From positions 4,030,001 through 4,094,000 of the forward strand of contig NZ_CP136136.1 in NCBI RefSeq assembly GCF_038024875.1: 64,000 nt of DNA. Direction: 5' to 3'. Both the position numbers and the translations under genes were made by a program. How positions within the stretch are numbered: position 1 is the stretch's first letter; every line of letters starts with the position of its first letter. Source of the DNA: Gordonia rubripertincta (GTDB lineage Bacteria; Actinomycetota; Actinomycetes; Mycobacteriales; Mycobacteriaceae). The notes below the pieces were generated by a model. It was not told the origin of the DNA. It made no database searches and saw only the letters and a program-made list of their open reading frames with translations. Below, piece by piece: positions 1 to 7,275 of the stretch.

Positions 1-1
1 A

Positions 2-295
2 TTCCCTGTCGCCGGCGAGAAGAACGGCGGGTCGACGCCGAGTGAACGGGCTCAGGCCGTTCGCTGGACACGTGAAGTGGTCGACCTTCTGCCCAACCTC
101 GAGATCGTGCTCCTGCTCGGTGCGGCGGCGCGGGACGGATGGAAACGAGCAAGAATCAACCTGCCTGGCGTGTACGTACCGGGCGGCAATATCCCGCACT
201 GTTCTATGCGTGGGTTGAACACTGCGGGCGGTCGGGAACGGTTTGAGGGCGCTATCGGTGATGTCGCCGAGCGTCTTCGGGCCGGTGCAGAATAG
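2..295 (+). CDS. Uracil-DNA glycosylase superfamily-like protein, C-terminal fragment (5' end outside window)
   Basis: The frame is open from the first bases of the window to a TAG at 293-295, so the start lies upstream. Visible features fit the end of a UDG fold: a hydrophobic strand EIVLLLG followed by an alpha-helical stretch, then PHCSMRGLN, which sits where UDG enzymes carry their HPS active-site loop, then a final amphipathic helix. Members of this superfamily remove damaged or foreign bases from DNA. It is plus-strand, facing a minus-strand PUA-like/DUF2075 pair. Only about 97 residues are visible, so catalytic residues of the N-terminal half cannot be checked. The family call is inference from motif order. 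Confidence 0.5.
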   Translation, partial: FPVAGEKNGGSTPSERAQAVRWTREVVDLLPNLEIVLLLGAAARDGWKRARINLPGVYVPGGNIPHCSMRGLNTAGGRERFEGAIGDVAERLRAGAE

Positions 296-349
296 ACGGC
301 TAGTGATCCACAGCGACGGCCGCCCGAACGACTGTCCGAATAACCGGTC

Positions 350-835
350 TCAGTGTCGCTGGCGAACTTCGTCCAAGAAGTTCACCCACCGCTCCTCGCC
401 AACCGGATTGATTGCCTCGGCACGTGAAGCGGCAAGGCGGATGCCTTCCGAGATGCCCGTGGGTATCGGCGAGTCGTAAGCCGCTGGGACACCGAATGCA
501 CGAGCAACTAGATCTATGTCGAATCGATACGGGTACTTCGAGGTGGATTCTTCCAACTCATCCGGCCAGAAGGGCCCCGACTCCAACTTAAGGGGCGACA
601 GCACCCGAAACACATAGACGTCGATCTTCGCGGTCACCCACTCTTCGGGCTGGCATCGCGGACCCCGTCGAAGTCCTTTCGCCTCGGCGCCAATGACGTG
701 CCAGTCAAATATTCTACCCGCCTTCCAGTCGACAGGCTCCTTCCGTAACCCCCACCGACCCTTGCGGATCCCGTACTGCAGATTGCGCCGGACCTCAGGG
801 GCAACGCCTGAATACGTAGTCAGAACTGAGGCCAT
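350..835 (-). CDS. EVE/PUA-like small protein, partner of DUF2075 (copy 1)
   Basis: A 161-residue protein that starts just after the stop of the DUF2075 gene (839), so the two are probably translated together. The middle contains RGPRCQPEEW followed by VYVFRVLSPL and FWPDE...YPYRFD. This order (strand, FWPDE-type turn, YPYR strand) resembles EVE/PUA-like domains, which in other defence proteins read modified bases; that assignment is by pattern only. A paralogue about 60% identical by eye lies at 18663-19148 with the same partner. A reasonable role is the DNA- or modification-recognition subunit of the pair. Its exact function is unknown. Confidence 0.6.
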   Translation of the reverse strand: MASVLTTYSGVAPEVRRNLQYGIRKGRWGLRKEPVDWKAGRIFDWHVIGAEAKGLRRGPRCQPEEWVTAKIDVYVFRVLSPLKLESGPFWPDELEESTSKYPYRFDIDLVARAFGVPAAYDSPIPTGISEGIRLAASRAEAINPVGEERWVNFLDEVRQRH

Positions 836-838
836 TCT

Positions 839-2698
839 TCATCGCCCTTCTACGAGCGACCGCAATAGATCCTGGGTCTCTCGGTCAGTCGAGTACATAC
901 GCATCCCCCGCATGCCCCGTGTCAGGAGCACCTTGTAGGTATTCTTGATCGCCTTCTCAAACGAGAGCCCTTGCCCCTTCTTGACCTGCTTGTCATGGCT
1001 GAACTCCGGCCGAGCTTCCCAGTGGTCCGTCCGCCACACGAGGTCAGGCCCGAAAATCACGGCGCCGTAGTCGTACTCGAAGCCTTGCGCCGTATACACA
1101 CATCCCACTTGGTCGAATCCAGCTGGATCGAATGCCCAAAAGGCGGTACCGGGAGCACCAGCGTGGGATGTCGCCTTCTTGTTATTCCATGGCCGCTTCC
1201 AATCGCCGACCACGACGTCGTCGACCAATCCGCCTCCCTTGATCGGATCGCTCCACTCCCAGCAATAGCCGGCTGCGATCCGCGCGGAGAATCCTTCCTC
1301 GAGGAGTTCACGCAGTCTTGTCTCGATGAGCGACGGGGCGTCATCGACGTGGACCTCGAATGCGTCGTCACCCTCCCACTTGGTCGGCCCGCCGGGTTCT
1401 AGCTCAAGAAGCCGGTGCACCCAGTGTTCGTAGGCGCGACTGCCGCCACAACGGAACTGTCCATCCAGGTCGACCTCGGTTACCTTGCAGCCCATTCGGA
1501 TTGCAGCACCTTCAATTTCCGCAACGCTTCCGCGCTCCGAGGGCTTAACCACCTGGTATTCGTCGAGCAGGAATACAGGCACACGGGCAGAGTCAATCAG
1601 CTCCTCTACCTGAGGTCGGCCGGTACGGAGGGTCGCCTTTGTAAAGCGATTCGTGGAGGTCTCGCGGATGCGGTGGGCTTCGTCGCAAATAAGCACGTCG
1701 ACCCCATTCGGCTCGGCATCGATGAATTGGTTGTAGTACGTGAAGAGCCTCTGCACGCGAGGCTGTCTGGCCCCTGCGACCTTTCGTAGCGTCTGAGTGA
1801 ACGCGGACGAACCAGTTGCATGCAGACTCGTGCGTCCTTGCCGCGACAATTCACCGAGAAGGCTGAGCGCGATGACTGACTTTCCTGAACCTGGTCCACC
1901 CTTGATGATGACGACTTCTTTGGTGTTGCTTCGAGAAGCGTTGCGAACGGCGCGCATGACGTCCTCATAGGCGACCTGCTGCTCGTCGAGAAGCACGAAC
2001 TGTTCACGATGTTGAACCTCCTCGGCCGCCAGCGCCATCAGCTGTTTGCTGGGTCGGACAGCGGAGTTCATCAGTTGGTCAGCCGCGGCAGCCCCGTTCG
2101 CCGCCGAGAGCTTTGACTTGAGGAAGCTGATGAAATCGCCTCGTCGGTCGCCCGTGAACAGTCGCCCTGTTTCGCCCTGCTCGAAGTCCCAGAGCTCGGC
2201 GACTCCCTCCCTCGACGCGTTGTGCAGGTACGCGACTCCGGCGAGCTGTTCGGTACTTCCTCCCAGCGCTGCGATGAAGTCGGCGATGTGGGTGCAGTAC
2301 CGCCTCACTTGCTCAACCGGGTGTAGCCGTTCGAGCACACCGTCAAGGAGGACGACGCTGTCGGTGCCGGCCGAGCGCGAGGCTCTCGTCCATTGCTTCA
2401 GCTCGACCACCACGTAGGACGATTCACCGGTCTTCGGGTGCTCACCGCACAAGATGACGTCGGCGCGCTTGCTGGTGAGTGGCAGGCGGTACTCGACGAG
2501 GACTTCGACCTTGTCGAGCCCCGCGTCCTCGAGGTCACTCACCAGAACTTGCAGGCTGCGTTCCCACGACCGGACCTCACCCGGTGACGGGTTGTATCCG
2601 AACTCGTAGGCGAACTGTTCGAACAGAGTAGTAACCAGGCTCTCGGAGGTGATCTGCTTGCGCACCCCGGCCACGGAGGCCCTGTACAGCGACGACAA
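839..2698 (-). CDS. DUF2075 family nuclease-helicase (copy 1)
   Basis: About 619 residues. N-terminal PD-(D/E)XK-type nuclease signature: RADVIL with Asp near residue 80, then VVVELKQW giving E98-x-K100. A superfamily 1-type ATPase follows: Walker A GGPGSGKS (about 267-274), DEAH (about 339-342), GQFRCGGS, VYTAQGFEYD and LLTRGMRG as later helicase motifs. The family is known as DUF2075/Schlafen group 3-like helicase. I chose the TTG at 2698 because copy 2 starts at the equivalent residue with ATG, and both have GGAG 4-5 nt upstream; the open frame continues upstream to 2827 only by chance. It is followed by the PUA-like gene. It probably cleaves or remodels invading nucleic acid, with the small partner giving specificity. 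Confidence 0.75.
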   Translation of the reverse strand: MSSLYRASVAGVRKQITSESLVTTLFEQFAYEFGYNPSPGEVRSWERSLQVLVSDLEDAGLDKVEVLVEYRLPLTSKRADVILCGEHPKTGESSYVVVELKQWTRASRSAGTDSVVLLDGVLERLHPVEQVRRYCTHIADFIAALGGSTEQLAGVAYLHNASREGVAELWDFEQGETGRLFTGDRRGDFISFLKSKLSAANGAAAADQLMNSAVRPSKQLMALAAEEVQHREQFVLLDEQQVAYEDVMRAVRNASRSNTKEVVIIKGGPGSGKSVIALSLLGELSRQGRTSLHATGSSAFTQTLRKVAGARQPRVQRLFTYYNQFIDAEPNGVDVLICDEAHRIRETSTNRFTKATLRTGRPQVEELIDSARVPVFLLDEYQVVKPSERGSVAEIEGAAIRMGCKVTEVDLDGQFRCGGSRAYEHWVHRLLELEPGGPTKWEGDDAFEVHVDDAPSLIETRLRELLEEGFSARIAAGYCWEWSDPIKGGGLVDDVVVGDWKRPWNNKKATSHAGAPGTAFWAFDPAGFDQVGCVYTAQGFEYDYGAVIFGPDLVWRTDHWEARPEFSHDKQVKKGQGLSFEKAIKNTYKVLLTRGMRGMRMYSTDRETQDLLRSLVEGR

Positions 2699-2783
2699 TA
2701 TAGCTCCACGAAGACACGACGGACTCGCCGCTCGGGTTGGAGCCTTGTCGTGTCGACGCGTCTGTCGGGCCGAGGCGGATAAC
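2699..2783 (-). promoter_or_regulatory. Conserved leader upstream of DUF2075 copy 1, possible Shine-Dalgarno sequestering stem
   Basis: This block aligns without gaps to 21008-21092 upstream of copy 2, with about 84% identity over 81 nt by hand count. That is higher than the roughly 60% protein identity of the genes. On the minus-strand RNA, GGCUCCA (2744-2738) can pair with UGGAGCU (2708-2702), which contains the ribosome binding GGAG; the loop is 29 nt. Copy 2 has the same stem (perfect 7 bp) with the same loop length. Confidence 0.5.
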
Positions 2784-2806
2784 GTTCGCGAGTCTAGTCG
2801 CGAACG
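2783..2806. promoter_or_regulatory. Perfect 9-bp inverted repeat, candidate operator
   Basis: CGTTCGCGA, six-base spacer GTCTAG, TCGCGAACG. It lies about 85-108 bp upstream of the DUF2075 start in the divergent region shared with the helicase at 3017. It is a plausible repressor site. The matching place upstream of copy 2 (from about 21090) has a different, weaker dyad. Confidence 0.45.
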
Positions 2807-3016
2807 CACCTCGCCATACCCGAACACACGCTAGATCCGTGACAGATACCTCAACCGTGCTCGAACTTGGCGGCTCACCCCAACGCGACGAGCTGGACGA
2901 ATCCGCTTGTTGGCGATGCCTGAAGCGCCCCCTGACGTCGAGTCTTTCCTGACACACCGGGACCTGAGCCCGAACAAGAGGCGCTACTGTCGTCCCACCG
3001 TGATCTACTTGCCCCC

Positions 3017-6000
3017 GTGCACGATCCGTTGGTTCCAGGTATCTATGAATCCGTCCTGACCGAAAGGCTGCGCCGACGCATCGCGGCCTCGGAGCTAGAG
3101 GCGGAACAGACCGCATTAGCAAAGAACGATGAGCCGCATGTCTTCGCACAGCACATCGCAATCGCGGTCGAACGACACCTCGCAAACATCCACGACGATC
3201 AACGTCGCGACGCCGCCAACGGGATCATCGCCGCGCTGGATGACGCATCCGACGACGCCCTCGTCAGATCCGACCTTGTGACCTCAGTTCACGCACCAGG
3301 GGCTACAGCGCCATTGCGACCGGCGACACCGCTTTCCGAGGTAGCGCTGCTGACTAACACCCGCGATGAGCCGAACATGGCGAGCGAAATCGCGCGAGAA
3401 CTCGAAAGTGCTGACCGCGTCGACTTGTTGTGCGCGTTTATCAGATTCGCGGGTGTCGCGGTCATCCGACGCCAGCTAGATGCACTCCGGGATCGAGGCG
3501 TCCAGCCGCGGGTCATCACGACGACCTACCGTGGTGCGACCGAACGTCGAGCTCTCGACGAACTCGTGTCCCGCTACGGGGCTGAGGTTCGGGTTCGCTA
3601 CGAAACCGCATCGACCCGCCTTCACGCGAAGGCTTGGCTCTTCCGACGAAACTCCGGCTTCGACACCGGATACGTTGGCAGTTCGAACTTGTCTCGCTCC
3701 GCGCTCGTCGACGGGCTCGAATGGAACGTTCGGATCTCCAACGTTGCTACCCCGAACCTGGTCAGGAAGTTCGAGGCCACGTTCGACACCTACTGGAACG
3801 ATCCGGCGTTCATCCCTTACGACCCAGAAGTCGACGGTGCCCGGCTGGACAAGGCGCTGGCCGCGGCCGGAGGTACTCGGTCGACCGACGCAATCACGAT
3901 CTCCGGACTCGACGTCCAGCCCTACCCCCACCAGGAACGGATCCTTGAAGCGCTGGAGGTTGCTCGCGAGGTCCACGATCAGCATCGCAACCTCGTGGTT
4001 GCGGCGACCGGGACGGGTAAGACGGTCGTCGCGGCGCTCGACTACAAGCGACTCTGCGAGTCGGCTGGGAGATCATTGAGCTTGCTGTTCGTCGCGCACC
4101 GGAAAGAGATCCTGGAACAATCCTTGCGGAAGTACCGGGAGGTACTGGGCGACGGGGACTTCGGCGAGCTCTACGTTGACGGGCACCGTCCCACACAGTG
4201 GAAGCACGTCTTCGCAAGCATTCAGTCTTTGAACAGCAGGAATACGCCAACGTTCGACCCCGCAGACTTCGACGTGGTTGTCGTGGACGAGTTCCATCAC
4301 GCCGCAGCTGAGACGTACAAGGCGCTTCTCTCTCGGATCGCTTCCGCCGAACTTCTCGGTCTAACCGCAACCCCGGAACGATCCGACACCCTCGACATCC
4401 TCGGCTGGTTTGGTGGCCGACCGACGTACGAGCTACGTCTCTGGGACGCGCTCGAACAAGACCTGCTGTGTCCATTCCACTACTTCGGGATTGCAGACAA
4501 CACCGACCTCCGCAACATCGTCTGGTCACGTGGCGACTACCGGGTCAGCGACCTCGAGAAGGTCTATACAGGCAACGATGCACGAACCCGGCTAATACTC
4601 AACGCCGTCCGTGACCACGTAGCGGACCCTCTGAGCATGCGCGCCCTCGGATTCTGCGTATCGATCGCGCACGCTGAGTACATGGCGCATTCGTTTTCGA
4701 AGCAGGGAGTCCCCGCGACCGCCATCTCTGCCGACACAACGAGGGTAGATCGAGCTCAAGCATTCGCTGATCTCCGAAACGGGACCGTCAAGTGTCTGTT
4801 CGCAGTTGACGTCTTTAACGAGGGCGTAGACATCCCTGACGTCGACACTCTGCTGATGCTTCGACCGACGCAGAGTGCGACTGTGTTTCTCCAGCAGCTA
4901 GGCCGTGGCCTCCGGCGCAGCCGAAACAAGGCAGTACTCACGGTGCTCGACTTCATCGGTCACCATCGCGCCGAGTTCAACTTCGCTCCGCGGTTCACCG
5001 CAGTGACCGGCGTGCGCGGGAAACACCTCCTCGACGAGATCTCTGGAGGCTTCCCCTATCTACCCGGCGCGAGTCGGATCGTACTCGACCGTCAGTCTCA
5101 GAAGATCGTCCTGGACTCCATCAAGCGGGCGCTACCAAGTAACCGCCGCGCCGCACTCGTATCGTCAGTCCGCGAGACGAACACGGTGGTCCTAGGTGAA
5201 TACCTCGACGCCACAGGCACCGAGCTGTCAGACATATACGCAGGCAGCGGCACTCGAGCTTGGACACGGCTCCTGCGGGATGCTCAGCTTCTCACAACTG
5301 ATGCGGGTCCAGACGAGGACTCGCTGGCACGGCGAGTCCGTGCCTTAGCGCACGTAGACGATCCCGAACGGATTGCGCTGTACCGCAGGATGGTCGAGCC
5401 CGACGCCCCTTCCTATCAGGACCTGTCGCCGCGTGAGCAGGTTCTCGCTCGAATGCTGTTCTTTACGCTGTGGTCAGACCTCGGTGGGTTCACTAGCTAC
5501 GACGCCGGTTTCCACTACCTTCGTGCGCACCGGACCCTCTGCGTTGAGATTGGTCAGCTCTTCGACGTCACCACGGCGAAGATCGACCATGTCCCGCGTG
5601 CCATCAACCACAATTCGGACGACATGCCGCTCTACACCCACACCCACTACCGACGTGAGGAAGTACTCGCGGCAATCGGGTTCGCCAACCTACAACGAAA
5701 GGCGCGCGGGCAGGCTGGCGGTGTCACCTGGTACGACGACACGGGTGCACTCTTTGTGACGCTGCACAAGAATGATCGTGAGTTCAGCCCTACGACGATG
5801 TATCGGGACTATCCGATCTCGCGCGACCTCTTCCACTGGGAATCACCCAACAACACCGCCGAGGACTCCGAGATGGGTCGGCGGTACATCGAGCAGCGCT
5901 CCAACGGGTGCAATGTTCTCCTATTCGTTCGGGACCGAACGGACGGAGACTTCGGCGCGGAGCCGTACATCCTGTTGGGCAACGCCGACTACGTCAGCCA

Positions 6001-6091
6001 CCGCGGCGAACGGCCGATCGCTATCACCTGGAAGCTGCGGCGGCCGATGCCGATCGATGTATTTGAGAGCGGATCGGTGGTGGCGAGCTGA
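3017..6091 (+). CDS. DEAD/DEAH helicase with N-terminal PLD-like nuclease domain (DUF3427 type)
   Basis: 1024 residues starting at GTG. It has a short N-terminal helical region (PGIYESVLTERL, typical of this family). A phospholipase-D-like nuclease domain occupies about 130-240, with one HxK motif (H203, K205) followed by GSSN (about 221-224). An SF2 helicase follows: Walker A AATGTGKT (about 329-336), DEFH (about 424-427), LTATPER and QQLGRGLRRS. The C-terminal third matches the DUF3427 region in layout. Such proteins are common in defence islands and probably translocate on and cut DNA. It is the first gene of a two-gene plus-strand unit with the protein at 6157. No ATG lies in frame between the preceding stop (2933-2935) and 3017. 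Confidence 0.8.
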   Translation: MHDPLVPGIYESVLTERLRRRIAASELEAEQTALAKNDEPHVFAQHIAIAVERHLANIHDDQRRDAANGIIAALDDASDDALVRSDLVTSVHAPGATAPLRPATPLSEVALLTNTRDEPNMASEIARELESADRVDLLCAFIRFAGVAVIRRQLDALRDRGVQPRVITTTYRGATERRALDELVSRYGAEVRVRYETASTRLHAKAWLFRRNSGFDTGYVGSSNLSRSALVDGLEWNVRISNVATPNLVRKFEATFDTYWNDPAFIPYDPEVDGARLDKALAAAGGTRSTDAITISGLDVQPYPHQERILEALEVAREVHDQHRNLVVAATGTGKTVVAALDYKRLCESAGRSLSLLFVAHRKEILEQSLRKYREVLGDGDFGELYVDGHRPTQWKHVFASIQSLNSRNTPTFDPADFDVVVVDEFHHAAAETYKALLSRIASAELLGLTATPERSDTLDILGWFGGRPTYELRLWDALEQDLLCPFHYFGIADNTDLRNIVWSRGDYRVSDLEKVYTGNDARTRLILNAVRDHVADPLSMRALGFCVSIAHAEYMAHSFSKQGVPATAISADTTRVDRAQAFADLRNGTVKCLFAVDVFNEGVDIPDVDTLLMLRPTQSATVFLQQLGRGLRRSRNKAVLTVLDFIGHHRAEFNFAPRFTAVTGVRGKHLLDEISGGFPYLPGASRIVLDRQSQKIVLDSIKRALPSNRRAALVSSVRETNTVVLGEYLDATGTELSDIYAGSGTRAWTRLLRDAQLLTTDAGPDEDSLARRVRALAHVDDPERIALYRRMVEPDAPSYQDLSPREQVLARMLFFTLWSDLGGFTSYDAGFHYLRAHRTLCVEIGQLFDVTTAKIDHVPRAINHNSDDMPLYTHTHYRREEVLAAIGFANLQRKARGQAGGVTWYDDTGALFVTLHKNDREFSPTTMYRDYPISRDLFHWESPNNTAEDSEMGRRYIEQRSNGCNVLLFVRDRTDGDFGAEPYILLGNADYVSHRGERPIAITWKLRRPMPIDVFESGSVVAS

Positions 6092-6156
6092 CGTCTGCCC
6101 CCAACCGTGCACATCTGACGCCGATCGTCGATCGAACGTGCTGAAAGTGAGCAACC

Positions 6157-7275
6157 ATGACCGATACTCCTGCGAACCACGGACGATCGTGGGACCTCGA
6201 TGATTACGAGACCCTCGTATCCTCAATGCGTGACGCGTTGTCGCTCGACGAGACAGCCGACATCCTAGAGCGAACACCGGGCGCGGTTGCAGCACGCGCC
6301 GAATTTCTCATCCGCGGAGCTAGTCCAGACGCGTCGCAGCGCAACAAGGATGACCGCTACTACGAAGCACAGGAACGACTGTCCGAAGACGAGTACGACT
6401 GGATGAAAGCTCTCCAGGAAAACCTGGACGCTGCGGGGCTTCCGCTGTGGGATGTGCAAAGTGACGCTGCGCTTCGGGCGGCGTGGACGGAGAGCAGCCC
6501 AAGGCTAGATGCTCTGGCAGAGACCTTTGGCGTCACAGTCGCTTCCGTTGTTCGGCGGATCGTGGATATAGGCTTGGGAGAGACGGCTGCAGAGGTGCGT
6601 ACACGATTTGGTGAAAAGCCCAGACGCACAAAGGAACCTACGCGTCCGTGGATCCTTATTATTACAACGGAAAACGGCAGTATTTGGCATCTCAACCGGC
6701 ACTCTGATCTGTGGGAAGCTGCCGTCGAGCGAGATGCCCACCTTCCTTCGCCGGATGAAGCGGTCGACGCATCGGTTAAATGGCGATGGGAGATCGTTAC
6801 AGGCGAAGATCCTGACCAGATCCCGCAGGTCTGCGCGAACGGTCACTTCCACCCGCGAGTTGAGATCACGCTTGGATCGGACTTCGTTGAGGAGCAACTG
6901 CGCACTGGTGATCTTACGACTATCTGGGGCGCGCTTGAGAGTCCAGCCGCACCAGTCGTGATGTGTCGAGAGTGCACGGAGACTGGTCTGTGGAACGTCG
7001 CCATGCATGCGCTGGCAGCAGAGTCACAAGTTGACTCCGAACTCAGTCGCGTCTACTTCCGTTGTCTCCGTGGGCACATTGATGATGGGCTCGTCGACAA
7101 CGATGCGGCCGGGGAGTGGCTCGGTCGGCTGCCATACTTGCCTAACTCAGCAGGTAGCGCAGCATTGGGCCCAGTCGAAAGTCCAGCAGTCTCGATTGTC
7201 GAGGAGGGCATCCAGCGCCAGGTCCGGCACGATGATGACGACGTCGACATCTCGGACGAAGACTTACCCTTCTGA
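6157..7275 (+). CDS. HTH/zinc-ribbon protein with an SSB-like acidic C-terminal tail
   Basis: 372 residues with no family I can name. Residues about 11-48 resemble a Myb/SANT or trihelix DNA-binding unit (WDLDDYETLV, then DETADILERTPGAV), and a second HTH-like stretch lies near 105-145. In the C-terminal half, paired cysteines (CANGHFH, MCRECTE, FRCLRGH) suggest a zinc ribbon. The protein ends in an acidic run closing with DEDLPF, which closely matches the C-terminal tip of single-stranded DNA-binding proteins (DDDIPF) that docks helicases and nucleases. It sits 65 bp behind the PLD-helicase gene, and its 3' end overlaps the convergent UvrD gene by 12 bp. A likely role is a DNA-binding adaptor recruiting helicases (inference). 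Confidence 0.6.
   Translation: MTDTPANHGRSWDLDDYETLVSSMRDALSLDETADILERTPGAVAARAEFLIRGASPDASQRNKDDRYYEAQERLSEDEYDWMKALQENLDAAGLPLWDVQSDAALRAAWTESSPRLDALAETFGVTVASVVRRIVDIGLGETAAEVRTRFGEKPRRTKEPTRPWILIITTENGSIWHLNRHSDLWEAAVERDAHLPSPDEAVDASVKWRWEIVTGEDPDQIPQVCANGHFHPRVEITLGSDFVEEQLRTGDLTTIWGALESPAAPVVMCRECTETGLWNVAMHALAAESQVDSELSRVYFRCLRGHIDDGLVDNDAAGEWLGRLPYLPNSAGSAALGPVESPAVSIVEEGIQRQVRHDDDDVDISDEDLPF

Larger units (their letters stand above)
2699..3016. other. Divergent intergenic region
   Basis: 318 bp between the minus-strand DUF2075 gene and the plus-strand PLD-helicase. It holds the conserved leader (2699-2783) and the inverted repeat (2783-2806). I see no convincing reading frame or RNA gene in 2807-3016, and no clear ribosome binding site before the GTG at 3017. 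Confidence 0.6.
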
